Part shown: positions 1-8,784 of the stretch, in pieces
Numbering within the stretch: position 1 is the stretch's first letter
How the letters are laid out: every line of letters starts with the position of its first letter
Origin: Bin87 sp965220105
GTDB taxonomy: Bacteria; Chloroflexota; Dehalococcoidia; Lucifugimonadales; UBA3495
Assembly: GCA_965220105.1 (NCBI GenBank)
Contig: OZ244811.1
Span: 620,001-684,000, forward strand
DNA length: 64,000 nucleotides
Direction: 5' to 3'
Program-made: the position numbers and the translations under genes
The notes under the pieces: model-generated
Seen by the model: only the letters and a program-made list of their open reading frames with translations
The model's database searches: none
Told to the model about the DNA's origin: nothing

Positions 1-390
1 GCAAACCGTCAGGGGATGCCGGTAGTACCAGCAGCGGGGGCGCTGATTCAGATTGCCCCCGAGCGTACCCAGGTTGCGTACCTGTGGGGTTGCCAGGCCG
101 GCCGCCGCCTGGAACAAAGCGACGTAATCCTGACGAACCGTTGCGTCTGCGGCGATGGCGGATATGGTGGTCAGTGCGCCCATTCGCAACCCGCCATTGG
201 GGGTGACTCTGATGCCCGTGAGGGCTGCGTCGCTTATCGAGTCCAGCGATACCAGGGTGCCCGGCGACACGGTGCCGTCGCGGATCTCCGACAGCAGGTC
301 GGTTCCTCCGGCGATGGGGGTGGCGTCCCCCGAAGCCAGCATGGAAAAGGCTTCGGCCAGCGAGGTGGGTTGGAGCAGGCGAAAGGTCAT
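1..390 (-). CDS. FAD-binding subunit of a molybdenum hydroxylase (CoxM/XdhB-like), 3' part outside window
   Basis: This is the N-terminal 130 residues of the medium, FAD-binding subunit of a xanthine/CO-dehydrogenase-type hydroxylase, which passes electrons from the iron-sulfur subunit to FAD. The PCMH-type FAD fold is visible as IAGGTDLL near residue 37 and LGTLGGNLNQRPRCWYY near residue 100, both of which contact FAD in this family. The ATG at 388-390 overlaps the TGA of the upstream large subunit by four bases (ATGA), so the two are probably translationally coupled. The gene runs off the left edge of the window. Family assignment is secure; the substrate is unknown. Confidence 0.9.
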   Translation of the reverse strand, partial: MTFRLLQPTSLAEAFSMLASGDATPIAGGTDLLSEIRDGTVSPGTLVSLDSISDAALTGIRVTPNGGLRMGALTTISAIAADATVRQDYVALFQAAAGLATPQVRNLGTLGGNLNQRPRCWYYRHPLTVC

Positions 391-2702
391 ACGGCAGCGC
401 CGTCCTCGTGCTGTCGATGCGTCAGGGCGTCCAACACCCGGTCTGGCGTGATGGGCAGCGCGACGAAACGCACGCCGATGGCGTCGTACAATGCGTTGGC
501 GATGGCTGGCGCCACTCCCACCGACGGCACCTCGCCCAACGCCTTGGCGCCCATGGGGCCCACGGGATCTACGACGTTGGCGAAGATGGTCTGGATCGGG
601 GGGTAATCCTGGATGGTGGGGCTTTTGTGCTCCAGGTAGCTGCCGTTAAGGGTCACGCCGGTTGGCGCATCGGTAATCAGTTCTTCGCTGAGGGCAAAGC
701 CCAGCATCTGGGAGATTGCTCCCTCCACCTGATTGAGGGCGGTGCGTGGATTGATAATGCGTCCGGAGTCGTGCGCTGCGACGTACCGGGCGATACGGAC
801 GCGACCGGTTGCGGTATCAACCTCGACTTCGCAAAAATGGGCGCCAAAGGAGTTGACGATAAAGTCGGGGCTGCCGGGCATCACGGTGGCTTCGGCGGTC
901 AACGACGCGCCGCCGGGTCCCTGGGCCAATTGACCGAAAGTGACCCGTCGGTGCGGGTCGGCGCTGACGGAAACCGCGCCATCGGCGATTTGCAGAGATT
1001 CGGCAGGAGCTTCCAGATGGCTGGCCGCCGTCGCCAGAAGACGGGCACGCAGTTCTTCCGCGGCCTGCAGCACCGCCGTGCCCGTGGAGAAAGTAGCGGT
1101 TGAACCGGCGGTAATCGGAGCGTTCGGTGTGCCATCGGTATCGGCGAAGCGGGGCTGGATGTCGTCGTATTGCACGGACAATGCCTCGGCGGCCATCTGG
1201 GCCAATACGGTAACCGCGCCTTCCCCCACGTCGATAAGACCGCTCACCAGTTGCACTTTGCCGTCGGCCCCGATGGACAGGCTGGCGGCGGATTCGGACC
1301 CGACTCCGCCCCGATAGATCATGATGCTCATGCCGCGACCGCGTTTGATGAACGAGTCGTCGGGGTCGCCGTGCTCAAAGGGATCACTCCAGCCGAACTC
1401 GGCTGCGCCGCGTTCCAGGCACTCCGCCAGTGCGTTGCTGGAGAAAGGAATCCCGCCCTCAACAGGTTGGCCGTCCACAATCTCGTCGAGCGGAGTTAGG
1501 CGAGGCCCAGCCTGGCCCTCCGGTGGGACGTGGTTGCGGCGACGAAATTCCAGCGGGTCCATGCCCACCGCGGCAGCAGCGCGGTCAATCAGCGTTTCCA
1601 GGGCAAAATGACCCTGGGGAGCGCCCAGGGCGCGATAGCTGCCGGACACCGGTTTGTTGGTCGTGGCGGGTCGGGCGTCGAACCTGACGTTGGGGCAGCG
1701 ATAGAGGTACAGCATGCCCTGCCCGGTGCGGCGGGCAACCCCCGGCGCCGAGGCCTGGTATGCACCGGAGTCCATGATGGCGTCGCCGTGGATGGCGGTG
1801 ATGTCACCGTTGTTGCGGACGCCGATGCGGAGCTGGATGCGGCCGCCGTGGCGAGTGCGTCCGGCGACGAACTCCTCTTCCCGGGTGTACTCCACGCGCA
1901 CGGGTTGACCGGCGCGCTGGGCCAGGATGGCCGCCAACGCCGCCATGCGAGACTCGTCCTTGTTACCGTAGCCACCGCCCATGTTGGGACCGACGACGCG
2001 CACCATCTCGGGTTCGAGACCGAGGACGTGCGCCAGCACCGCCCGGTCAACATGCACTCCCCGGGTGGATTTCCAGACGGTGAGCCGCCCGTCGTGCCAG
2101 GCGGCCAGTGCAGCCCTGGGCTCAAGGGGCGTTGCGGAGTGGGTGGGCAGTGTGTAGGTCTCTTCCAGGATGATATCGGCCTCGGCGAACCCGGCTTGCA
2201 CGTCGCCGCGTTCCAGCGCCAGGGGCTGGGGTATGGCCAGATTGCCGTTGGGGTGTATAGCCGGCGCGTCGGGTTCCAGGGCGGCTACCGGATCGGTCAC
2301 GAAGGGCAGCGGGCGGTACTCGATCCGCACCATGGCGGCGGCCCGTCGGGCCGTTTCCAGGTCGTCGGCGGCCACCGCGGCGACCTCGTCGCCCACGAAA
2401 CGTACGCGGGTGTCCAGCACCAGCATATCCGGCGCCAACCGCGTAGTCGGGGCGTCTGCCGGCGTAACGGCTGCCCTGACGCCCGGCATCGCCAGCGCGG
2501 GTCCTGCGTCGACCGACAATACGTCAGCGTGGGGGTAAGGACTACGCACGATGACACCGTGAAGCAGACCCGGGAGCGTGATGTCTGCCGAATATACCGC
2601 GGTACCGTTCAGCTTGTCGGCTAGCTCTCGGCGGGGGACACTGCGGCCCACGGTATTGAGGGGCGGTGTGGGTGGATTCGTCATCTGCGGCGATGTTAGC
2701 AA
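387..2702 (-). CDS. Molybdopterin-binding large subunit of a xanthine/CO-dehydrogenase-family hydroxylase
   Basis: This is the catalytic subunit that would hold the molybdenum-cytosine-dinucleotide cofactor and hydroxylate an aldehyde, purine or N-heterocycle. The 771 residues match the usual length. The small N-terminal domain has the family's GTAVYSADI segment, then come glycine-rich cofactor loops (MGGGYGNKDESR). The C-terminal GEVPSVGVAPAIANAL holds the glutamate at the catalytic position of xanthine dehydrogenases. An alternative start is Met7 (2684). It heads a coupled pair with the FAD subunit, while the 2Fe-2S subunit is divergent at 2799-3296. The active-site loop is not the CO-dehydrogenase VAYRCSFR type, so CO oxidation is unlikely. 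Substrate unknown. Confidence 0.92.
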   Translation of the reverse strand: MLTSPQMTNPPTPPLNTVGRSVPRRELADKLNGTAVYSADITLPGLLHGVIVRSPYPHADVLSVDAGPALAMPGVRAAVTPADAPTTRLAPDMLVLDTRVRFVGDEVAAVAADDLETARRAAAMVRIEYRPLPFVTDPVAALEPDAPAIHPNGNLAIPQPLALERGDVQAGFAEADIILEETYTLPTHSATPLEPRAALAAWHDGRLTVWKSTRGVHVDRAVLAHVLGLEPEMVRVVGPNMGGGYGNKDESRMAALAAILAQRAGQPVRVEYTREEEFVAGRTRHGGRIQLRIGVRNNGDITAIHGDAIMDSGAYQASAPGVARRTGQGMLYLYRCPNVRFDARPATTNKPVSGSYRALGAPQGHFALETLIDRAAAAVGMDPLEFRRRNHVPPEGQAGPRLTPLDEIVDGQPVEGGIPFSSNALAECLERGAAEFGWSDPFEHGDPDDSFIKRGRGMSIMIYRGGVGSESAASLSIGADGKVQLVSGLIDVGEGAVTVLAQMAAEALSVQYDDIQPRFADTDGTPNAPITAGSTATFSTGTAVLQAAEELRARLLATAASHLEAPAESLQIADGAVSVSADPHRRVTFGQLAQGPGGASLTAEATVMPGSPDFIVNSFGAHFCEVEVDTATGRVRIARYVAAHDSGRIINPRTALNQVEGAISQMLGFALSEELITDAPTGVTLNGSYLEHKSPTIQDYPPIQTIFANVVDPVGPMGAKALGEVPSVGVAPAIANALYDAIGVRFVALPITPDRVLDALTHRQHEDGAAV

Positions 2703-2831
2703 TCCGCCGGCTTACCGTCAACGACGATTTCACGTTCAACGACGATCTCACGTTTCCACTTGCCGGCCATCGCGCCCTGAAGTAGGATTGCCGGCGAGAT
2801 GGCAACCAACCACGGCGATACCCAACGATAC

Positions 2832-3296
2832 ATGACGCCGGTCAGCTTCTTCGTCAACGGCGGCGAAAACACCCTGGGCGTGGAGCATCACCGTTCACTG
2901 CTGGACGTGCTCCGGGACGAACTGGGTCTCACGGGGGCGAAAAGGGGCTGCGACCGGGGCGAGTGCGGTTCCTGCACGGTGCTGCTGAACGGAGCGCCGG
3001 TCAACGCCTGTCAGGTGTTGGCCGCGCGGATCGACGGCGCACACGTGCTGACGGTGGAAGGGTTGTCGGCCGGCGGCGAGTTGTCACCGGTGCAGCAGGC
3101 GTTTCTGGACGAAGACGGCGGGCAATGCGGATTCTGTACCCCCGGGTTCGTCATCGCCGCGCGCGCGTTGCTTGACACGAACGGGTCGCCATCCGATGCC
3201 GAAATCAGGGAGGCGCTGTCGGGCAATCTATGCCGCTGCAACGCTTATGGCCGAATCCTGGCGTCGGTGCGGGCTGCGGCAGAGCGCGGCGCCTGA
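2832..3296 (+). CDS. (2Fe-2S)-binding small subunit of the molybdenum hydroxylase
   Basis: This is the small electron-transfer subunit (CoxS/XdhC type). The plant-ferredoxin domain shows CDRGECGSC plus a following NAC cysteine for the first 2Fe-2S cluster. The C-terminal helical domain shows CGFCTPG and NLCRCNAYG for the second. I use ATG 2832, which gives the usual short N-terminus before VSFFVNG; an ATG at 2799 in the same frame would add 11 residues. Neither has a strong ribosome site. The gene is divergent from the large subunit, an unusual arrangement since the three subunits normally share one operon. The 130-base gap could hold a shared promoter region. Confidence 0.92.
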   Translation: MTPVSFFVNGGENTLGVEHHRSLLDVLRDELGLTGAKRGCDRGECGSCTVLLNGAPVNACQVLAARIDGAHVLTVEGLSAGGELSPVQQAFLDEDGGQCGFCTPGFVIAARALLDTNGSPSDAEIREALSGNLCRCNAYGRILASVRAAAERGA

Positions 3297-3301
3297 TCTC
3301 C

Positions 3302-3319
3302 GCCGGCGCTGGCCGGCGT
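3302..3319 (+). terminator. Stem-loop after the 2Fe-2S subunit
   Basis: A 7-bp perfect GC stem (CGCCGGC / GCCGGCG) with a four-base loop begins five bases after the stop codon. There is no clear T-run, so this may be a pause or Rho-assisted terminator. Confidence 0.45.
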
Positions 3320-3531
3320 GATGTGTCCCTCCCAGCGGCGGGACTTTGGCGAGTAGCGCCACGGTCGTTTGAGGCTAAACGCCGGCCGAAGTTTTGCGCC
3401 TTCCTGACGACCCGCTCCAGGTAGCAATAAGGCGATGCAACAGCCCCGTCGTTCCCAGTTTGTTATGATGATAGAGTCCCAGTTGCCCGAGGCGACTGTG
3501 AATTGCCGATATTCCCAGGAGAATCTTGACC

Positions 3532-4782
3532 ATGACCGCCGCATTGGAACGCATAGATCCCGCTGTTGCCGAGGCTATAGCGAATGAGAACCGCCGACAG
3601 CGGGAATCCATCGTGCTGATCGCGTCGGAAAACTACGCCAGCAAGGCGGTGCTCGATGCCCAGGCCCAGTTGATGAACAACAAGTACGCCGAGGGGTATC
3701 CGGGTCGGCGTTACTACGGTGGTTGCGAGTACGTCGATGTGGTGGAGACCCTGGCCATCGACCGCGTTAAACAGCTGTTTGGCGCCGAGCACGCCAACGT
3801 CCAGGCCCACAGCGGCGCACAGGCCAACATGGCGTCCTACTTCGCGGTGCTGGAGCCGGGCGATACGGTCCTTGGGATGCAGCTCGATATGGGCGGACAT
3901 CTCACACACGGCGCCGGTGTTAACTTCTCCGGGAATCTTTACAATTTCATCCCCTACGGCGTCGACCGGGAAACTGAGACCATCGACTACGACCAGGTGG
4001 AACAGCTGGCCCGGGAGCACAGTCCCAAGCTGATCGTCGCCGGTTGCAGCAGCTACTCGCGCGTCCTGGATTTCCCGCGGTTCAGAGCGATTGCCGATTC
4101 TGCGGGGGCGCAACTGATGGTGGACATGGCCCACATCTCCGGGCTGATTGCCGGCGGAGCCCACCCATCGCCCTTCCCCCACGCTCAGATCGTCACGTCC
4201 ACTACGCAGAAAACGCTCCGTGGCCCCCGGGGCGGCATGATTCTCGCCGAGGCCGATTTGGCACGCAAAATTGACTTTGCGGTCTTCCCCTACATGCAGG
4301 GCGGACCATTAATGCACGTGATCGCGGCCAAGGCGGTTTGTTTCGAAGAAGCGATGCAACCGGAATTCTCTCACTACGCGCACCAGGTAGTAGCCAACGC
4401 CCAGGTGATGGCCCAGGAACTGTCGGAAGCCGGCGTGCGGCTGGTGGCGGGTGGCACCGACAATCATCTGATGCTGGTGGACCTGACGCCGTTGAATATC
4501 ACGGGACGGCGGGCGGAAAGAGCCCTGGAGTCGGTGGGTATCGTCGCCAACAAGAACGCCATCCCCTTCGACCAGTTGCCCCCGCGCACGGCCTCCGGTC
4601 TGCGCCTGGGTACTCCGGCTATTACCAGTCGGGGAATGGGCGAGGATGACACGCGGCAGGTGACCAAGCTAATCGTTCGCGCGCTGTCTAGTATCGGGGA
4701 CGACGAAGCGCTGGCCGCCATCGGAGACGAGGTGCGCCACCTGGCCGGCAAGTTCCTGGTGCCGGGCCTGGACGACGCATAA
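3532..4782 (+). CDS. glyA: Serine hydroxymethyltransferase
   Basis: This enzyme interconverts serine and glycine with transfer of the C1 unit to tetrahydrofolate (PLP enzyme, cytosol). The 416 residues match the family. YAEGYPGRRYYGG holds the substrate/PLP tyrosines, VDMAHISGLIAGG the PLP aspartate and histidine, and the Schiff-base lysine is K227 in TTQKTLRGPRGG. I chose ATG 3532 because AGGAGA at 3517-3522 is well spaced; an in-frame TTG at 3526 is too close. Two normally conserved residues differ: the base before the PLP lysine is Gln226 rather than His, and the GGHLTHG loop is preceded by Met120 where His is usual. It converges on the methyltransferase with a gap of about ten bases. Confidence 0.95.
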   Translation: MTAALERIDPAVAEAIANENRRQRESIVLIASENYASKAVLDAQAQLMNNKYAEGYPGRRYYGGCEYVDVVETLAIDRVKQLFGAEHANVQAHSGAQANMASYFAVLEPGDTVLGMQLDMGGHLTHGAGVNFSGNLYNFIPYGVDRETETIDYDQVEQLAREHSPKLIVAGCSSYSRVLDFPRFRAIADSAGAQLMVDMAHISGLIAGGAHPSPFPHAQIVTSTTQKTLRGPRGGMILAEADLARKIDFAVFPYMQGGPLMHVIAAKAVCFEEAMQPEFSHYAHQVVANAQVMAQELSEAGVRLVAGGTDNHLMLVDLTPLNITGRRAERALESVGIVANKNAIPFDQLPPRTASGLRLGTPAITSRGMGEDDTRQVTKLIVRALSSIGDDEALAAIGDEVRHLAGKFLVPGLDDA

Positions 4783-4792
4783 CGGGCGAGAG

Positions 4793-5563
4793 TCAGGAGG
4801 CCGGCGTCCCGGCGGGGTCGTCCTGCAGGGTTCCGACGAAGAGGTGGCCGCCGATGCCCCCGTCGTAACCCTCGGTGTCCAGGTATTCCGGCTCGAATCC
4901 GGCGCTCTTCAGCAACGTTAGCCACGTGGATTTGGGGAAAAGGCCGCTGGTGTGCCGGTCCTGCTCCACCGATATTTTGCCTTCCTGGTTGATGATGAAC
5001 AGGAACACCGACTCAATTGTCGTGTCCGCTGGGTCCGGGTCGGCCGTGTATTCGATGAACGTGACGTCCAGCTGGCGGTCGTGGCGGGTCCAGTCGGTTA
5101 CCCGCGGCCCCATAAAGGTGTCCTGCAAGCAATCGGGGGCCAACAGCAGCAGTCCGCCCGGGTTGAGATGGGCGACGGCGGTGGTCATCGCCGCCCGCAG
5201 GTCGTTTTCGTCCAGCATATAATTTACGGCGTCATAAATGGCGACCACGTCGAAGCGGCGTCCCAGGCGAATGTCACGCATGTCGCCCAGGTGATGCACC
5301 GTATTGTTGTTAAGGCTGCGGGATAATTCGAGCATTTTTGGCGAGAGATCAACGGCTTCGGTGTCGAATTGGGAAGTCAGGTGGGACAACAGATGGCCGC
5401 CGCCGCAACCCAACTCCAGGAGACTGGGGCGCCGGCCAGTACCCAGACGCGACGGGTCCAGGCGTGCCAGGATGACTTCCTGCCACAGGGCGGCGTCGCT
5501 GCGGTACTCTGCGGGCGGGCTGATGATGGGCCAGAGGTAGGCCAGGTCGTCGTACAGTCGCAT
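4793..5563 (-). CDS. Class I SAM-dependent methyltransferase
   Basis: A 256-residue Rossmann-fold methyltransferase. Motif I is LLELGCGGGHLLSHL near residue 48, followed by an acidic strand-2 end (TEAVDLS) and motif IV-like DVVAIYDAVNYM. The profile resembles the small-molecule methyltransferase_25/11 group rather than rRNA or DNA enzymes; no substrate can be read from the sequence. It lies 59 bases downstream of the TlpA-like lipoprotein on the same strand and is probably cotranscribed with it. The 3' end converges on glyA. Confidence 0.85.
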   Translation of the reverse strand: MRLYDDLAYLWPIISPPAEYRSDAALWQEVILARLDPSRLGTGRRPSLLELGCGGGHLLSHLTSQFDTEAVDLSPKMLELSRSLNNNTVHHLGDMRDIRLGRRFDVVAIYDAVNYMLDENDLRAAMTTAVAHLNPGGLLLLAPDCLQDTFMGPRVTDWTRHDRQLDVTFIEYTADPDPADTTIESVFLFIINQEGKISVEQDRHTSGLFPKSTWLTLLKSAGFEPEYLDTEGYDGGIGGHLFVGTLQDDPAGTPAS

Positions 5564-5622
5564 GGGCGGTTGGGGCGGAGTCGAGCCGGGCGGAAGGTCC
5601 GTTAATGCCTCGCGCCGGGACG

Positions 5623-6309
5623 TTATTCTTCCTGAAGGCTTTCCAGGAGGGACTGGATCAGGAAGACTCCGCGAGCGCCGGAACTGGTGTGTGCGATTTT
5701 CCCGTCCTTGTCCAGGAAGATATAGGTAGGGACGCCGCGCACGCCGTACGCTTCAGCTAGTTGAGCCGTTTCGTCATAAATGTTCGGGAACGTCAATTCG
5801 TATCGCTCGACGAAGGCCACCGTTTCGGCTTCGGTGGTGTTGAACTGAGACACTCCTACGACGTTGACGCCGGCGGCTTCCAGTTCCTCTTTGTACAGGG
5901 TGGCGACAACGGGCAACTCCCGCTGACAGTGTGGTCACCAGGGCGCCCAAAACGCCAGCAAGATTGGAGTGCCCAGGGTGTCCGCCAGGTCATAAACTGC
6001 CCCGTCCAGCAGCGCCGCCTGGAAGATCGGGGCGTCCTCGCGTTCGCCGGCGAACGGCGCAGCCGGCAGTGGGCGCGGCGTGTAGGTGGGCGCCGGCCGC
6101 GGGGTGTAAGTGGGCGGCGGCGTATCGGTGGGCGCGATTGTGGGGGGGACGGTAGGTGTGGCTTCGCGAGCCGGCAGCAGGGCCGCGACGGTGGATTCGT
6201 AGCGCGTGGATTCGGCGTCGTGTTGAGAATTGGCGCAGCCGGAAACGGCCACGCCCACTAACGTAAGGGCCAACCAGGCGAAGGCCGTAAGCAGGGAAGG
6301 GAGTTTCAC
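5623..6309 (-). CDS. TlpA/thioredoxin-like lipoprotein with in-frame TGA at the first redox Cys (candidate selenoprotein)
   Basis: A membrane-anchored thiol-disulfide oxidoreductase of the TlpA/AhpC-TSA type. A GTG start at 6309 gives a signal peptide with lipobox VSGC (residues 22-25), then a Thr/Pro-rich linker and a thioredoxin fold. The active site reads FWAPW-TGA-PHCQRE: the TGA (5935-5937, residue 125) replaces the first Cys of CxxC and the frame stays open to TAA-side residue 228, including the cis-Pro loop VRGVPTYIF. A 7-bp stem with a five-base loop (5907-5925 on the minus strand) begins nine bases after TGA, as expected for a bacterial SECIS. Reading through gives a normal-length TlpA domain. 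The alternative is a nonsense mutation at this one codon. A longer upstream start (6420) is possible but spoils the signal peptide. Confidence 0.8.
5907..5925 (-). promoter_or_regulatory. SECIS-like hairpin after the in-frame TGA
   Basis: On the mRNA strand CAGCGGG pairs with CCCGUUG (seven pairs, one G-U) around the loop AGUUG. The loop starts 17 nt after the UGA and has a G in its first two positions, which fits the bacterial SECIS rules as I remember them. Beyond a U-U mismatch two further pairs (G-C, U-G) can form. Confidence 0.6.
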
Positions 6310-6420
6310 GCTGGACCAACTCCGCAGGGTGGCCGGCTTCTGGCGAGGGTCGATGACGACGTGCGGGATAACATGGCGTCCAGGGAGCGATTCAAACTTG
6401 GGGCCTCCATGGGGCGGCAT

Positions 6421-6792
6421 GGCACGGCATCTCGGTCAACAATTTTATCACGCATCGTCGGTCTCAACAGCGTCCTGACCCGCGTCCGCCGTCGTCTCTT
6501 CGAATGTACCGCTCTGGCCAGTTTCATGGGATTGAGCCAACCGCCCAGACCGCCGCAAACACGACGCCACCATCGGGTAGCAGGCCTCCGGGTCAACGCC
6601 GCGCCAGCGTCGCGGTCAGTTGCCATGCGTGCCTGATCTCGATGCGGGTTGCGGGGTACTCCCACCAGTAGGCCCGATCGCGCGACCGCCCTTTGTCCAG
6701 CCCTTGGAACGGCTGGTGGAACGATGACAGCGCATGAGGAATCCCATCTGTTAGAATGCCGCAAAACTGGAGATGACAACCAGAGGTTAATG
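6421..6792. other. Intergenic region, divergent promoters expected
   Basis: About 370 bases between the leftward TlpA lipoprotein and the rightward small gene/amidase pair. No convincing coding sequence was seen on either strand; it should contain the two promoters. Confidence 0.4.
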
Positions 6793-6990
6793 ATGAAGCC
6801 CGGTGACTCTGTCGGAGACATATTTGAAGAATTGTGGGAACGGGCCGTCGCCGAGTTCGGAGAACGGCGCGCCGCCGAGTTGCAGGATGTCCTGGAGCAG
6901 ACGGCCCGCCAAATTTGGGAAATCGACCAGGTTTCGGTACACGTGGACCTGGAGCCAGGTTTTTATCAATATACCGCCCATGGATTGTGA
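6793..6990 (+). CDS. Small protein coupled to an amidase (GatC/AtzG-like candidate)
   Basis: A 65-residue acidic, probably helical protein that ends in a motif like VDLEPGFYQY. It starts at the second of two tandem ATGs behind AGAGG (6781-6786) and stops eight bases before the amidase ATG, so the pair is likely cotranscribed. Several amidase-signature enzymes need a small partner (GatC with GatA, AtzG with AtzE). The size, position and the C-terminal D-x-EP-x-F/Y pattern suggest a similar role. This is inference; the similarity is weak by eye. Confidence 0.6.
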   Translation: MKPGDSVGDIFEELWERAVAEFGERRAAELQDVLEQTARQIWEIDQVSVHVDLEPGFYQYTAHGL

Positions 6991-6998
6991 GGACGACG

Positions 6999-8357
6999 AT
7001 GCCGGAACCTTACGAACTCACCGTCTCCGAGGCCGCCGCGCAGATACGGCAGGGTATCCTTTCGCCGGTAACACTGTGCCGGTCGTTGCTCGACCGGATC
7101 GACCATTTCGACGGCGACATTCACGCTTGGGTTACCATCGACCGGGAGGAAGTGCTGGAGACGGCCCGCCGCCGGGAGGCCGAGGTGGAACGTGGCGATC
7201 CCCTGGGGCCACTCCACGGCGTTCCGGTGGGGCTCAAGGATATTTTCAACACCGACGGGATGCTGACGGCTGCCGGTTCCAGGATCTACTCTGAGTTCGT
7301 CCCGGACTTTGATGCCACGTCGGTGGCCAGGATACGCCGGGCCGGCGGGATCATATTGGGCAAGGCGGTTACCACCGAGTTTGCCACCTCCGATCCGTCG
7401 CCGACCCGCAATCCGTGGAACCTTGAGCATACCCCGGGCGGCTCCAGCAGCGGCTCCTCGGCGGCCGTGGCCGCCCGAATGGTACCCGCCGCCACCGGGT
7501 CGCAAACCGGCGGCTCCACCTGCCGCCCCGCCGGTTACAACGGTATCGTGGGCCTGAAGCCAACCTACGGGCGCATCAGCCGCTACGGCGTCGTTCCGGT
7601 CAGTTGGTCGTTGGACCATGTCGGCATCCTGGTACGAAGCGTGGCCGACGCCGCCCTGATGCTGACGGCGATGAGCGGCGTGGACCCCAATGACCCTGGA
7701 TCACTTGACCTGCCCGTTCCCGACTTCACCCGGCAGATGACTCAGCATAATCATCCGCCGCGGATTGGTCTGCCGCGTGAATACTTTGCGGAGACCGCAA
7801 CCGCCGAAGTATGGGCGCATACTGAGCAGGTGGCGCAACGGTTGGCTGACGCCGGCGCGGAGATCGTGGAGTTGTCGCTGCCCGACACCTTTGCCTCGTG
7901 CCACAGCGCCCAGCGCATAGTCATGCACGTGGAATGCGCCGCCTACCACGAGCGATTCTACCGAGAACGGGCCGACGACTACGGGCCACGCATCCGCTCC
8001 GCCATTGAAATGGGCCTGATAATGCCGGCTTCCAAGTACATCCAGGCGCAGCGGCTGCGGCGTCAGTTCCGCGACGACATGGTGGACATGGTAAGGCAGG
8101 TCGATGTCGTCATGACACCGGCCACCGTTTCACCGGCGCCCAAGGACCTCAACACCACCGGCGACGCCGCCTTCCAGGTGCCTTGGACTTCCAGTGGTTT
8201 GCCCACGGTTGTCGTGCCGTCCGGAGTGAGCGAGCTGGGCCTGCCCATGGCCGTCCAGTTCGGGGCCCTGCCCTACGAGGAAGGCAAGCTGCTGGGCGCG
8301 GCCCAATGGTGCGAGCAAGCGTTGGGAGTGTCCCTATGTCCGCCGGGATTTGATTAG
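6999..8357 (+). CDS. Amidase signature family hydrolase
   Basis: A 452-residue amidase of the GatA/AtzE/AtzF superfamily. The Ser-cisSer-Lys machinery is visible: the Lys in GVPVGLKDIFNT, the glycine/serine segment GGSSSGSSAAVAA, and the nucleophile region GSQTGGSTCRPAGYNG (Gln where Asp is commoner). ATG 6999 follows GAGGACGACG and is preceded by the small partner gene. It ends in TAG, so amber is a genuine stop in this genome. It likely hydrolyses an amide, carbamate or biuret-like substrate; tRNA-dependent GatA function is unlikely because there is no GatB or canonical GatC. Confidence 0.88.
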   Translation: MPEPYELTVSEAAAQIRQGILSPVTLCRSLLDRIDHFDGDIHAWVTIDREEVLETARRREAEVERGDPLGPLHGVPVGLKDIFNTDGMLTAAGSRIYSEFVPDFDATSVARIRRAGGIILGKAVTTEFATSDPSPTRNPWNLEHTPGGSSSGSSAAVAARMVPAATGSQTGGSTCRPAGYNGIVGLKPTYGRISRYGVVPVSWSLDHVGILVRSVADAALMLTAMSGVDPNDPGSLDLPVPDFTRQMTQHNHPPRIGLPREYFAETATAEVWAHTEQVAQRLADAGAEIVELSLPDTFASCHSAQRIVMHVECAAYHERFYRERADDYGPRIRSAIEMGLIMPASKYIQAQRLRRQFRDDMVDMVRQVDVVMTPATVSPAPKDLNTTGDAAFQVPWTSSGLPTVVVPSGVSELGLPMAVQFGALPYEEGKLLGAAQWCEQALGVSLCPPGFD

Positions 8358-8445
8358 CCGCCAATAGCCCAGGGTGCATTAGCATCCGACCTGGCGACTG
8401 CCCCGTTGGCCAGTAGTTCAGCATCAAGCCTTGGGGCGTGGTGCT

Positions 8446-8736
8446 TCATCGGCCCACCGTTTGTTCGCAATCCACGCCGTTCCCGTTACGGTCGTTCATG
8501 TTGCGGTATGTTGGGTGGCGTCGGCACATCGGGGCGATGCCGTGATCCCGCGCCTCGGCGCAGGTGGTCCGGCCGTTCCCGTTGTCATCGTAGGGGCAAG
8601 TGCGTCGCGACCCGACGGTGCGGAGTTCGGGATGGGTGTCCGAATCGGGACCGTTTCCGTCACCTTGCTGCCTATCAAAATGTCCGTGGACGCGCATTCC
8701 GCACCCACCATCTGATATAAGCGAACTGTGTACCAC
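8446..8736 (-). CDS. Small protein with an Excalibur calcium-binding-like domain
   Basis: The C-terminal 40 residues match the Excalibur pattern: a Cys-containing helix (TTCAEARDHG), then PMCRRHPTYR, then a calcium-loop-like DRNGNGVDCE. Such domains are usually extracellular. No signal peptide is seen from the GTG at 8736, and the true start or an upstream frameshift is unclear. It converges on the amidase and lies just downstream of the STAND gene on the same strand. Confidence 0.5.
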   Translation of the reverse strand: MVHSSLISDGGCGMRVHGHFDRQQGDGNGPDSDTHPELRTVGSRRTCPYDDNGNGRTTCAEARDHGIAPMCRRHPTYRNMNDRNGNGVDCEQTVGR

Positions 8737-8784
8737 CCCGCCAACACATACTCCGTCCTCAAAATATCCCGTTTCAACACACTG

